Part shown: in pieces, positions 10,601-22,065 of the stretch
How positions within the stretch are numbered: the stretch's first letter is position 1
Layout: every line of letters begins with the position of its first letter
Origin: Cladophialophora immunda
Lineage: Eukaryota > Ascomycota > Eurotiomycetes > Chaetothyriales > Herpotrichiellaceae
DNA length: 64,000 bases
Assembly (NCBI RefSeq): GCF_000835495.1
Contig: NW_015622544.1
Coordinates: forward strand, 205,704 to 269,703
Direction of reading: 5' to 3'
Notes under the pieces: generated by a model
What the model saw: only the letters and a program-made list of their open reading frames with translations
Told to the model about the DNA's origin: nothing
The model's database searches: none
Made by a program: the position numbers and the translations under genes

Positions 10601-11963
10601 ATGAGCGCACCTCAACAAAACGAGGCGGAAAAGAACATCGAGATCTGGAAGGTCAAGAAACTCATCAAACGCCTCGAGGCGGCCAGAGGCAATGGAACCT
10701 CCATGATTTCTCTCATTATCCGTAAGTGACACCTCTCAGAACCCTACATCTTCTAGCTCATTGCTGACTCCGTCCGCAGCACCAAAGGATCAAGTCTCCC
10801 GCGCCGCGAAGATGTTGGCTGAAGAATTCGGGACTGCCTCCAACATCAAGTCTCGGGTCAACCGTCTTTCCGTGCTTTCCGCCATCACTTCGACCCAGCA
10901 GCGTCTCAAGCTGTATAACAAGGTTCCCCCAAATGGCTTGGTGGTGTACTGCGGTGAAATCATCACCTCGGAGGGGAAAGAAAGAAAGATCAACATAGAT
11001 TTTGAGCCCTTCAAGCCCATCAATACTTCTCTCTACCTCTGCGACAACAAATTCCACACTGAGGCACTAAGCGAACTTCTCGAGTCTGATCAGAAATTTG
11101 GCTTCATCGTCATGGACGGCAACGGCGCTCTCTTTGGGACCTTGAGTGGAAACACCAGAGAAGTCGTTCATAAATTTTCCGTCGATCTTCCCAAGAAGCA
11201 CGGTCGAGGTGGTCAATCTGCCCTACGTTTCGCCCGTCTCAGAGAGGAAAAGCGTCACAACTACGTGCGAAAAGTCGCAGAGCTGGCTGTTCAAAACTTC
11301 ATCACAAACGACAAGGTCAATGTTGCCGGCATTGTCCTTGCTGGTTCCGCAGATTTCAAAAACGACTTGAACCAGTCCGACATGTTCGATGCGCGACTTC
11401 AATCAAAGGTCATCAAGGTGGTCGACGTTTCCTATGGTGGTGAAAACGGGTTCAATCAAGCTATCGATCTGGCCTCCGAGACCCTTGGCAATGTCAAATT
11501 CATTCAAGAGAAGAAACTGATTGGCAAGTACTTCGAGGAAATCAGTCAAGACAGCGGTCGCGTCTGCTACGGTGTCGAAGACACCTTGAAGGCTCTGGAA
11601 CTTGGTGCGGCCGAAACACTGATCGTTTACGAGAACCTGGACGTCACTCGCTGGGTTCTGAAAGCCTCGGACGGCTCGGAGAGGATTCTGCACACCACCA
11701 AAGCCCAAGAAGCGAATCGAGAACAATTCATGGACAAAGAGACCGGCCAAGAAATGGAAGTTGTGGACCAAGGTTCGTTCCTTGAATGGCTTGCCGAGAA
11801 ATACAAGGACTTTGGCGCCACCCTGGAATTCGTTTCGGACCGCTCCAGCGAGGGCAATCAATTTGTGAAGGGGTTTGGTGGTATTGGCGCCATTTTGCGC
11901 TACAAGGTCAACTTTGAACAGTTGATTGACGCTGACGACGAAGACGAATTCTATGATGATTGA
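10601..11963 (+). CDS. sup45: Eukaryotic peptide chain release factor 1 (eRF1/Sup45)
   Basis: Recognises all three stop codons in the ribosomal A site and triggers release of the nascent chain together with eRF3. Exons are 10601-10721 and 10780-11963; the 58-bp intron starts GTAAGT and ends CGCAG. The joined protein has 434 residues, close to the usual 435-437. All hallmark motifs are present: TASNIKS near residue 59-65, YLCDNKF near 126-132 (stop codon recognition) and the universal GGQ near 184-186 in [27 protein letters not shown]'s first half, which enters the peptidyl transferase centre. The C-terminus is acidic ([11 protein letters not shown]), as expected for the eRF3-binding end. The splice is confirmed by restoration of the conserved SLIIPPKDQVSR. 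Confidence 0.97.
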
Positions 11964-12938
11964 CAATTCAACGACCTCGCTGTAGAGCGCGAGGAGCATC
12001 CATCTCCAGGCCTTGTTCAACAACAACGACCCACCTTTGTTGACGGCAGCTTGACGGCAGCTCCGCGCTCTCCTGAGCGTCCTAGTGACGCGCCCGAGTC
12101 CCATCAGCACCAGCGAGTAGGGACGCATTTGGAAAGTGCGCACAATAATGGCAATCCACAATTTACACGACTGAACAGGTTGGGCACCAAAGACGGTGCC
12201 TTCGCGCGCGCTGAGCGAGCAATGAAGCCGCCAGCAAGGCAGACACTTGACCTACGCCACGGTAAGGCATTTTCTGAGAACCATCCGAGGACTTCGTGGC
12301 ATCTTTCTGACCCAGAACCGATAACAGGACGTTCCAGCCTGCGCAACATGGTCATGGTCTGAGATGACGACGGCATTCAGGCCCAACGGTTCCCGCAGTC
12401 CTCTTGGATACCAAGCACCGGTCGAAAGCCCGACTGAGTTGCAGACATATAGCGGGATCGGATCTGATGTAAGCCCGAGATCACATTCAGCGTTTCAGAT
12501 AGCCGCGTACACCGACAGACAAGCGAGGGTTTTTCTTCACTCTCCCGGAAAGGAGAGTGCGGAAACGGACCAGAGATCCAAGAAGTCCTTTGATCAACTG
12601 CCGATAAAGGAGCTCCAACACACTACGATACTGATTCATTATTTGACTGAGCCAGTCATTCCTTGCACATCAAGCTCAACTTTTGTTTAGTCCTTACCTG
12701 AAGATCGCTCTTAGGCTTCAATTTCGCTGTGTGAGAGGTCGGCGAGTCGCCTGTGCTCATTGTGCGGAGCACAGGGCAATATCCGTGAAGCTCGAGGCAC
12801 TTAGCAGCAAATAACAGTTCTGGGCGACACAGTCTTTGTTCCGTGCAGTCAGATTTAGATAGTCACTCCTTCCACAGACCTGCTCACAATGTTTTGAGGG
12901 CAATTCACTTCAGCCAGATCAGGTTTGCATCATCTCCA
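11964..12938. other. Intergenic between eRF1 and prephenate dehydratase (convergent)
   Basis: About 1 kb of 3' flanking sequence for two convergent genes. Short open frames are present (for example near 12051-12362) but are basic, low-coherence translations without a domain. No repeats or RNA genes seen. Confidence 0.55.
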
Positions 12939-14090
12939 TCAGCCCTTTACTTCGTCTCCTTGCTGGTCTCTAGGCAATCGGTCCACAAATCTCCCCAGAT
13001 ATCTCAAAGTCTCGGTGAACTTGCCCAGCTCTCCGAGCATGTTCATGAGATTGGTTTTGCTTCTGTTGTCCTCGTGTTGATCCGCGTCACTAGCCGTATC
13101 GACGTCCGCAGCTGTACGATTGAGTTGACTGGGGGTGGCCTCCTCACACTCCACAAAGAAAACATATTGCCAGTTCCGCGTCCTGCTGGGCCGGGTGTCG
13201 ATGCTCGTCAGGTTGAAACCGTAATTTTTGAAGACGGCCAATGCATCGGCCAGACTGCCTGGTTGAGAGTGTGGAATGGTGAACGATATGAGGGATTTGT
13301 ATCTCAAATCGTCGACATGGTTACGGTGCAGAAATAACGACGCGTGAAGATCTTCCGACTGTATCTGGTGCCTCCGGTTGCGCACGACGAGGAATCTTGT
13401 CGTGTTCAACCCTGGCTCGTCCTCAATGTTTTCGGCCAGGCAAAGTAGCTTATGCTTCTCACCAGCGAGCTTTGGACTGATCGAAGCACTGATCCCCTCG
13501 GTTGGCTTGGACTTGCTGTTCTGGGTCTGGGCTCGGGATTCACGGGCAACCAGCTGAGCAGCAGCAGAGGTGCTTCCCACGTCGATTCGCTCCGCAAGGT
13601 TGGGAGGGAAATGTTTGGACAAATAACGGTTACACTGACCCCAGACTTGTGGATGGGTGTACAGCGTCCGGATTGCGCGCAGCAACCCCTCTTTGCGTTC
13701 GTCTGACTGTCCAGAGGGTGGTCCGGAAAGCGGTGAGACAAACAAGCAGTGATGCACGGGAAGATAATACTCGGCACAGACCTCCAGGTCAGGGTAGAGA
13801 GTTGGGGAGTGGCCGCACCGAGCCAGCAAGTCAAAGACCTGGACAACCGACCCGTTGGTGCTGTTTTCTATAGGGACAACAGCAAAATCATAGGATATGG
13901 TCTGTTCAGGTGCTTCCTGGGATTGTATCGCCCAGAATATGGCGGAGAAGGAGGGGAGCGGGTGTAAAGAGACGACATGCCCAGACCTCGATGAAGGTTG
14001 GAAGACTTCAATGGCCGCTTGGTGGGAAAACGAGGCTTCGGGGCCCAGGTAGGCGACATTCAGGGTGGTGGCATCGGTACTCTGTGCCAT
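12939..14090 (-). CDS. pha2: Prephenate dehydratase (phenylalanine biosynthesis)
   Basis: Converts prephenate to phenylpyruvate, the committed step to phenylalanine. The intronless frame from the ATG at 14090 (MAQSTDATTLNVAYLGPEASFS) gives 383 residues. The catalytic PDT domain shows AYLGPEASFSHQAA at the start, FAVVPIENSTNGSVVQVFDLL, and DVGSTSAAAQLVA, then LNTTRFLVV containing the conserved TTRF of this family. A regulatory ACT domain follows (KSLISFTIPHSQPGSLADAL, then NLTSIDTRPSR with the ESRP-like motif), the site of phenylalanine feedback in the family. An Asp/Asn-rich insert separates ACT strands near the C-terminus. The frame is open for 77 more codons upstream but that part lacks conservation features, so I start at 14090. 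Confidence 0.92.
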   Translation of the reverse strand: MAQSTDATTLNVAYLGPEASFSHQAAIEVFQPSSRSGHVVSLHPLPSFSAIFWAIQSQEAPEQTISYDFAVVPIENSTNGSVVQVFDLLARCGHSPTLYPDLEVCAEYYLPVHHCLFVSPLSGPPSGQSDERKEGLLRAIRTLYTHPQVWGQCNRYLSKHFPPNLAERIDVGSTSAAAQLVARESRAQTQNSKSKPTEGISASISPKLAGEKHKLLCLAENIEDEPGLNTTRFLVVRNRRHQIQSEDLHASLFLHRNHVDDLRYKSLISFTIPHSQPGSLADALAVFKNYGFNLTSIDTRPSRTRNWQYVFFVECEEATPSQLNRTAADVDTASDADQHEDNRSKTNLMNMLGELGKFTETLRYLGRFVDRLPRDQQGDEVKG

Positions 14091-14782
14091 AGTGAGCCTG
14101 TGAATGTCTCCCTTGGTCAGCCTTGCCGATAGGTGGCAGTGGAGAGGTTGTGAAATAATATAGAGAGTAAATTTATTGCTAGGTACGGGGTGTCCTACAG
14201 CGTATGGAGGTTTGTATTTGTTCGACCAGCACGTGACACGCCTTCCTTGCATAATCGCAGTAGAATGCGCTGCCGTAGAAATGTGTATGATCAAGTACGG
14301 CGAACCATTCGCTCGCGGCATGACGCTGCCACCAATATCTCAATTCGACAACCAAGCACATTTGGAAGAGACTCCTGGCCTTTTCACCCCGTTCCTCATA
14401 CCGGTCAGCCGGTGCCCCTGCACGCTGCTAGAGGTAGACTTGGTGAGATCCATTCCGACGTGGATCTTGTTTGGTATCAATTCCTAACAGAAGATGGCTC
14501 TGCCATTACCCGCCTTTCTCAATTTGATCCCCTCTTAATACCTATCCCCTCGAAAGGTAGGACATGGTATACGCAAATGCGTCCCTGTGCAAGAGACTGC
14601 CAATCCCAGACACTACCAGAGCAATGGATTTGACAAGAATGGAATGCGAGGCTTGTCGTCTACGTCGTGGCAGCTCCTTCTTCTCCTGTACGGCACCGCC
14701 ACCTTCTCTTGCAGCTCACTCTCTTTTGTGGTTGTCCTTCTTTCCTTGATGCTTGCTCTTGACTGCGAGCAACATCAATACT
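14091..14782. other. Divergent promoter region, no gene seen
   Basis: Lies between prephenate dehydratase (minus) and an orphan gene (plus). Small frames here lack ATG-supported, domain-bearing products. A TATA-like sequence (AATATATAGAG) at about 14156-14166 is a possible element of the prephenate dehydratase promoter. Confidence 0.45.
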
Positions 14783-15637
14783 ATGCCTCATAAATCAATC
14801 AGAAGAACTCTAGGTATTACTCCGCAAGACCTATATAGGGAGTATTGGCACCCCGATCGCTACAACCTTCAGCGCGCGAAATGCAAATTCATCAGCAGGC
14901 AGCAGAAGCTTCTGATTTGTGAGCTCCTTGATGACTCCCGGACCTTGTCCTCTCGCACCAAGAGTACCTCGCCACCCGACTCTCCTAAAAGCTGGCTCTC
15001 TTTCTCCTCGATACGACGATTGTTCAAAAGGAGAGCGCGCCACGCCACGTCCCAGAAGGACCACATACAATCTGATGTGACCCTACGGTACAAGATTGTA
15101 GGCAAAATTTACCCAGCCGATAAGTCTACTGGGGTCTTCAAAAACGTACCCTCTGGCCTGATGGCACTCGAGCCTCCGTCTCTATGTCGTTCCGAATTGA
15201 TCCGCGACGTGCAAAACTACCTGCGGCAGCGCCCTCACAGGCAAGACTGGACAATCAGGGGCGCCTTGCCAAAGTCTGGACAAGCGCCTCCAACCACCTG
15301 CGAAGCTGAGACAGTTCAGCCACCGCATTCTCCAAAGCCGGCGACCTCCAACGACTCCTTGCCTCAGGCTTTGCACCCACCCGATGCCCACGATCAGCGC
15401 CGCTACGTTCTCCTCGAGCGCCGTGTCAGGTGTAATTGCGAGGAATCATTCCATCCACGTCACCGTCTACAAGTCACGTACAAGCCAGGGTATATACCTG
15501 ACCCACAGAAGACAGCGGAGGCGAAAAGGAAGGCTGAGAGGGATGCCAGGAGGAGGGATGAAAGGGCAGCTGCTGTGTGCGCCACTGCCGCGGCTACCAC
15601 TTGTGCCGGAGCAGTCGTGTGTGCAGGGGGTTGTTGA
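14783..15637 (+). CDS. Orphan protein with basic middle and Ala/Cys-rich C-terminus
   Basis: Open frame of 284 residues from the ATG at 14783 (MPHKSIRRTLGITPQDLYRE). I do not recognise a family. It is rich in Arg, Lys, Ser and Pro. Residues 75-90 are strongly basic (RRLFKRRARHATSQKD), and the middle contains a coherent stretch (DVTLRYKIVGKIYPADKSTG). The C-terminus has a charged helix (EAKRKAERDARRRDERAAA) followed by an Ala/Cys tail (CATAAATTCAGAVVCAGGC). The codon pattern and length favour a real, lineage-restricted gene, but there is no independent support. The tail could be a lipidated or metal-binding end; that is speculation. Confidence 0.55.
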   Translation: MPHKSIRRTLGITPQDLYREYWHPDRYNLQRAKCKFISRQQKLLICELLDDSRTLSSRTKSTSPPDSPKSWLSFSSIRRLFKRRARHATSQKDHIQSDVTLRYKIVGKIYPADKSTGVFKNVPSGLMALEPPSLCRSELIRDVQNYLRQRPHRQDWTIRGALPKSGQAPPTTCEAETVQPPHSPKPATSNDSLPQALHPPDAHDQRRYVLLERRVRCNCEESFHPRHRLQVTYKPGYIPDPQKTAEAKRKAERDARRRDERAAAVCATAAATTCAGAVVCAGGC

Positions 15638-16039
15638 GTATCACGAAAAGTCAACCTACACCGATTAGCCTTGCGACGGATGAGAAACCGCGGGCCGGCA
15701 TCCTTGTTGAGGGGCCGGGAGTTAAGACTACTTAACGTCGGAGGAATCTGGAAGTGAGCAAGCCAGATGGTTGCCATATACTAGCCTCGACGGAGTGGCT
15801 AGACTCTGTCTTCCCCTCCCTGCCTCGTGATAGGTAGCCTTGGACGCTATTATCCTATTCATACCGCCTCTTCTAGTTCAAGACCATTGGCTCTGTTATT
15901 GTCCCAATCACATTCGCTGGACCATGTGCTCAGTGAATACAAATACAACACAGCATCAGGCTGCTAGGTCATCGAGGTGGGACAGGTCAACCTCATTTTC
16001 CATTGCCAGTCCACTGCGTTCGATGCAAATGCTCCGGCA
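15638..16039. other. Convergent intergenic spacer
   Basis: Short 3' flank between the orphan gene and aminopeptidase P; no gene, repeat or RNA structure seen. Confidence 0.5.
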
Positions 16040-18115
16040 TCAGAACGGAGCAGTCTCCCTCTTTAGCCACCGTGTGGTTCTCTCATCCTTCTCAAAAAAC
16101 CCACTGGTCTTCTCCCATACCTCCCGGTGATACTCGTTCAACCACTGCTTCTCCTCCGGATCCAGCAGACTTGGGTCGATCAATTTCCGACACATGGGCA
16201 CCATGGTTACGTGCTCGAACCCGATCCAGGGCTTATCGCCAAACTTGTGGTTCGTCTTAGCCTCGCGAGCCATGATCATGTTCTCGATGCGGATCCCGAA
16301 GCTGCCGTCCTCGTAGTAGCCTGGTTCGTCGGAGATGACGTTGCCGATGCTCAGAGAGACTTCCGAGTATGCAGCGCGGGTGCCGATGCCGATGGGACCT
16401 TCGTGGACGTTGAGGAAGGAACCCACGCCGTGACCCGTGCCGTGGCGATAGTCGAGCCCCTCGCGCCAGAGATGTTGGCGAGCGAACGCGTCGATGGCGA
16501 ATCCCGTTGTGCCTTTGGGAAAGACAGCCCGGTCCAGCGCTATGACACCTTTAAGCACCAAGGTATACCCCTTGATTTCCATATCCTTCGGAGTCCCGAA
16601 ATGCAATGTCCGCGTGGTGTCAGTGGTCCCGTCGAGATATTGAGCCCCGGAATCACACAAATACACGGCATTGACATCGACTGTCGAGCAATTGCCCCTC
16701 TCGGGTGAGTAGTGTATCACTGCCGCGTTTGGCCCTGTTGCTGAGATGGTGTCAAAGGATAACCCCACAAAATGCTCACCCTTCGACCTAATTGCCTCGA
16801 GCTTATCTGCTGCCTGGACTTCATCAATCCATGATCCAGTGTGTAGCTCATCCTCTAGCCAGGCAAAATATTCAATCAGCGCGGCACCATCGCGGATGTG
16901 ACATTGTCGCATTCCCTCAAGTTCGGTGGGATTCTTGATGGCCTTCGCGTCAGCAATAGGACTTCGAGACTCCTCGACCTTGTCTTCGCCGCCCAAGCCA
17001 AGATAGAGTGCCCAAGACGATTTGTTTGAGAGTAGAAGTTTATTAGAATGGGATTTAGTGACTCCATTAGCTTGAAACTCACTCGCTGCCGTTTCGGCGA
17101 TGCTCGTGAGATCAGTAAAGAGGTCATCGTAAGGTTTGATTTCGACAGTCCCTTCGAGGTGTTCTCGCACTTCCGTCCCTATCTTGGCCGAGTCAATATA
17201 CAGCGTAGCCGAGTTCGGCGTGACCGCTGCATATGAGAAGAAGACAGGGTTGTACGGGATGTCACTGCCACGGAGGTTGAAAAGCCAAGCGACCTCGTCA
17301 AGCATCGACACAATCATCCCCACAGCCTTCTTCTTCTTCAACTCCTTGCGGAGGTCATCAAGTTTCTGTTGATAAGGCTTTCCGGCATACTTGTCAGAGA
17401 GGACAATCACCTTCTCTGCCGGCCTTGGTGGCCTGTCATTCCAGATTTTATCAACGAGGTTGTCCGAAACCCCGACCAGAGTTGCATGTGACTTCTTCTT
17501 CAATGTTTCGCTGAGTTTCCGGGCATCGGTGGCTGTAATCACGGTGGGATCGACGCCGACAGTTTTGCCGCCTTCTGCCTGCTCTGTAGTCCTAATCTCA
17601 GCTCAGTCATGCACATGTCAACGCACATGTGGTTCGCACCATTCCTGCCATGTGGGGACATCTTCCATGCCTTGCTTCAACAACAGCCAGTTTTCATCCA
17701 ACTGTTTAGAAGCCTGGTTGAAGTAGCGACCATCGGTCGACAGAGCTGCCTTCTCGAGGGTAATCACAGCGGTGCCTGCGGACCCAGTGAAGCCAGAGAT
17801 ATATGCCCTCCTTGCATCGCAAGGGGCAATGTATTCGGACTGGTGACTGTCCTCCGATGGTACAATATAGACGTCGAGTTTGTGCTCGCGCATCAGATCG
17901 CGCAACTGCGACAGACGCTTTGTGGTGTCCACCTTTTCCATATCGACGCTTCGTAGCGACCTCGAGAAGGAGAAAGACCGAATCGATTGTGAGGGGGACA
18001 GCGTGGCAGCAGGTATTTGCGGGCGAGGCGACGTGGGACGCAGCAAAGACGGGAGACGAAGGAACGACCAACGCATTGAAAACGAGACACTATCAAAGAA
18101 AGAAATAAAACACAC
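16040..18115 (-). CDS. ampp: Xaa-Pro aminopeptidase P (M24B), two exons, two plausible starts
   Basis: Manganese peptidase that removes the N-terminal residue ahead of proline. Exons on the minus strand are 18115-17640 and 17591-16040; the 48-bp intron (GTGCGA...ATTAG) joins PTWQEW to TTEQAEGGK. Full length is 675 residues from 18115. The internal ATG at 17941 ([17 protein letters not shown]) gives 617 residues, the standard cytosolic length. The extra 58 residues are rich in Arg, Ser and Phe without acids and resemble a mitochondrial presequence. Metal-site motifs are intact: [54 protein letters not shown] and [10 protein letters not shown]. The N-terminal creatinase-like domains precede this. 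Confidence 0.95.
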
Positions 18116-18612
18116 ACACAGCTATCTCAACCCAGCCTATGTGCCGTTGTTCTGCTTGATTCGTCGTTCGCCGCACGCATTGACCAAGGCCCAAAGGGGC
18201 AAGCGTACCGACTTTGTCATTTGCCGGCGAGGCTGTAGCCTCGCGATAGCCTCTTCATCCCTCTGACAAGAGTTTTCAGATGTCACCTTCAAATTACTTA
18301 CCTCCTGGCCAAACTTGGTGTTGATCTAGTGGGCATTTGAGAGGCTATCAATCCTAATACGCCGTGCAATGCCCGCTTCTTTAAATTCCCTGAAGCCGGT
18401 CGTTTTTGCTTAGGCTATATGGCAATCGTATGACCCACTGCAGACCTCTGAGCAAAGCCTGGATCAGCGATCACCCTTTCGCCTCGATCTTTGAAGACTC
18501 CGGCATAGACTACATCCTACTTTCCTGCGCCCAAAGACCGCCTTGGACATTTGGAAATTTTCTCCTCCGGTTGGAGCAGGATGTACTGTTTGATGCCCGT
18601 CTCACAGAGATC
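18116..18612. other. Divergent promoter of aminopeptidase P and karyopherin genes
   Basis: About 500 bp between divergent start codons. The karyopherin reading frame is open back to an ATG at 18430, so part of this spacer could be coding if translation starts there; I judge it 5' UTR. Confidence 0.5.
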
Positions 18613-21600
18613 ATGGAGCAGTTAATAGGTGAACTTTATCAGCCTGCCAATCAATCGTCGCCGGAGCGCATCAACGAGATTCAGAAACAAATCCAACGGC
18701 TCCAGCGCGAGAAGTCAGCATGGCAACTAGCCCTGGACCTCCTCCATCATGGAGAAGCCACCATAAGATTCTATGGTGCTCTGACCCTGACCATCAAGAT
18801 CAATGCCGACTGGTAAGTGTCCGAGACGCTGTCCATTTTCGTGTCACCAAAGCCGCTGAAGCCATGTTAGGGACCATGATGGCCTGGGCAAGGACGAGTA
18901 CATGAGAAAATCTCTGCTTGGAGCGCTAGTGGGCAATTATATACGTTTAGTGAATCTACCAGATTCAAATTTCGTTCTCCAAAAGCTCGGTTCGACTCTT
19001 GTCACCTTTTTTGCGAGGCCGGATTCAGGCTGGAACCTCCCTTTCAGACAGGTATTGGCCTCTTTCCTCAGCAGGAACTATGTCTCTGAAGAGGATTTAC
19101 CGGACATGGATCAATTGTTGGAAGCCTGCAACGACTGCTCCAACAATGAGCTTAAGGGCATGCTCCTGATCGCTACAATTATGGCGGAGGATTTGAGCAG
19201 TCGCTCTGCCAGCTCTCTCGACGAAGGACGACTCAATAACCACGTGGCTGCTAACTCTCTGGACGTATGGCTCCTCTTGAGGTATTGTGTAAAGCGTGGA
19301 ATTGGCCAACAGCAGGCAGAAGCAACGCTGGAGCAAGCACGATCCCAGTCTGAAGACATGCTTCAGCTGGTCATGAAAGCGATCCCCTATTGGGCCAGCA
19401 TGAGCAAATACGCAGAGAGCACCCAAGCGCGACGGAGTGAAGGCATCGCCAGAGACTGCATCGCGACGACAGTCAACTATCTTGAAGAAGAATTCTACAC
19501 AGGCACAGTGCTTCAAATGCTCATCTCCTTGGAGAACTCTTCAGCAAAACTCCTTCGGGAGGCTCTGCCAAACTTCCCCGCTAGCATTGCTAATTCTCCC
19601 AAGGTAAGGGAAATGGTGGATCTCCTTCTTCAGGGCGACTTCGTTTCCGACGGCGTTCTCTATGTCGACCTGCTCGAGTCCATCATGAGCCACATAGACA
19701 TCACCAAACCCGATTTCCTGCACAACCATCGGTATAACGAGGTGGTCCGGACTTTACAACGACTTCTCTCTTGCGACGGGGTGGCCGTCATTGAGGATCC
19801 TGTGTGCCAGATTGTCTTGGAGAAGATTAGTGAAATTGTCGAGGGCTATGCTGACTGGGAAGACATGAATGATCCGGCCCAAGGTTTTCTCAAGGGTTTA
19901 ACGGCCAATGCATGCGAGGCTTGTCTCCTTAAGATCAGAATTCCCCCTGACGAGATGTCCAGCGAGACCCAATCTTGGGACGCTGATGATCGAGCGAAAT
20001 TTCAAGATTTTCGGTACGACGTACAAGACTTTTTCCAGTCGGCCTTTCTAGTCCTTGGGAATGCGTTGATTGAGGAAATAGTCAAGAGCATTCTTGGACA
20101 AGGTACATCCCCGGACTGGAGCACCTTTGAAGCCGGCACCTTCAGTCTTATTGCATTCGCCGACACCATGTCATCCAGCCCAGATACATACGATGTCCTC
20201 ATCACTACGATCCTGGGCAGCCCAGCATGGAGCTATTTCCTTCAGACCGCCGACAATGTTCCAGATCAAGCGTTGCGCACTGCTATTCGATTCATCGCTG
20301 AAAACGTGACATACCTTCACCGGCATCCGGACAGACTGGTCGCAATCCTGAACTTCCTCTTCTCGTCGCTGCACCTGCAAGCATCGACGTCTGCCGCCTC
20401 ACGGGCAATATACAATCTATGCGATTCTCACAGACGGATGCTGAAAGAAGGACTACCTCAGTTCATGGACTCTTTGGCTTCAATAGGAGACATCGGTGAG
20501 ACCGAGCGACATCGGATATACGCCGCTGTCGCGGCCATTATTCAAGCATTACCGGCCGAAGAAGCCAAAGTCGAGCCGCTGTCACGTCTTCTTGCCCCCA
20601 TTGGTCATGCACTGACAACCCTGGACGGCAACAATGTCGACAAAGCCGACATCTTGCGTGGCTGCATCGACATCATGCAGACTCTTGCCTCGATTGGCAA
20701 AGGCCTGCGCTCGCCAGCCGATGTACCGGTGGACTTGGAAGCCTCAAGCACAGGTTCTTCGGACTTTTGGACAAGCGGTCACGGTGCCTCTGTCCAGCAG
20801 AATGTACTCGCCATGTACCACGCTACCATGCAAAAAGTCGGATCCTATGTCGACAATGTATTTGTTGACGCCTGCTGCGACTTCATCAAATCGGGGTTCA
20901 CCGAAGAGCATCCGTCGCCCTTTAAGTTTACAGACTCGATCGGGCTTGAGTTGGTTACACAGTTTATCAATCTCGACAACCCAAGCATCGACAATACAAT
21001 GGCTTGTGCCTCGAGTTTCCTGGCTTCTGTGAGTCCGCAGAATCTTCATGCCAGTGTCAGCGGCCTCGTGTATGCAGTCATTTCCAATCAGCAGCACGTT
21101 CTGTCCAAGTACCAGGAAACAAAGCAACTCCCAGATAATAATTTTCAGTCTAGTTCACTGGATTTTCTGAACCGCTTGCTCAGCAAATGGGCTGCAATGT
21201 GGTTTGATATGCAAGACAGCCAAAACACAGCCGCTGTATCCGTGGAGATGGGCTTGATTGTCATGGCAGACTCTGACACACTTCCGCGCCGTTCAGCAGC
21301 AGGATACTTTGCAGCCTTTGCAGAGGTAAGTGGGCCGGAGAGCGGTTTGGACAGCGAAGCGAATGCACGGCTCAAGGGCATGCTCCTAACGTTTGGGCCG
21401 CGAATCCTCTCACTTGTGCTCCGTCTTCTAGGAGGAGAATGTGCGCGTTCGGAGATCGACAGCCTGACCGAAACCCTCAAGAGATTCGTGCAGAAACAAT
21501 TCATGTTGAGCAAAGCGGTGCTCAGAGAAGCGATCAAGCAGGAATCTGGTGTCATGAGCGATAAGGCCATCAACGCTACAACGCTAGAACAACGCAACCG

Positions 21601-21706
21601 GTTTGTGGCACAGGTTGAGGCCCTACGAGGCGCCAGGAAAACGATTGATGTTGTGAAGGACTTCTGGATTGCCTGTAGGGGAAGCGGATTTGGATATATC
21701 GCTTGA
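18613..21706 (+). CDS. Importin-beta family karyopherin, importin-13/Kap122 (Pdr6)-like
   Basis: Nuclear transport receptor built of HEAT repeats. Exons are 18613-18812 and 18871-21706; the 58-bp intron (GTAAGT...TTAG) joins KINADW to DHDGLGKDEY. The product is 1011 residues, typical for this class. The N-terminus MEQLIGELYQP, the helix EIQKQIQRLQREKSAWQLALDLL and RFYGALTLTIKINADW match the importin-beta N-terminal fold of the importin-13/Kap111/Kap122 group, and the rest is a regular series of amphipathic helices. An in-frame ATG at 18430 would add 61 residues, but they look unlike the family. Cargo cannot be read from sequence. The closest-family label rests on the N-terminal pattern and total length, so a related karyopherin is possible. 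Confidence 0.82.
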
Positions 21707-22065
21707 TCTTAGGCACCCTGAGTAGACGGGGAGTAGAGTCTTGCGATAGTGAGTATCAAGCCGTTGAAATCCAACGAAAGATCCATCTAGGCCGTAAGGA
21801 GGATGGAGGTCCACGAGTACTTGGGGTGTAGTAGTGACAAGCATTATACTTATATAGACGGATGGATGTGGCCCGATTGGAGGAACAAGAAGCGTTGACC
21901 GGGGTCTCCAACTCCCATACAAGTCGCGATTCATCTCACTCCCACTAGCCTCAGCTCCTGGTCGACATTGTTTTGGCTTGAGCCTGTGCTGGCCAACGCC
22001 TCTTTTCCTTTGCATCTCACCAAAGATGCCACTCCGCTGCACCGGCTTCTGCAATTTCCGCCAGT
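21707..22065. other. Tandem intergenic spacer
   Basis: Short spacer holding the karyopherin 3' end and the Sec8 promoter. A TATA-like string (ACTTATATAG) sits near 21849. Nothing else seen. Confidence 0.45.

Noticed and set aside
12843..13337. Plus-strand frame of 164 codons
   Set aside because: It is the antisense shadow of the prephenate dehydratase C-terminus.
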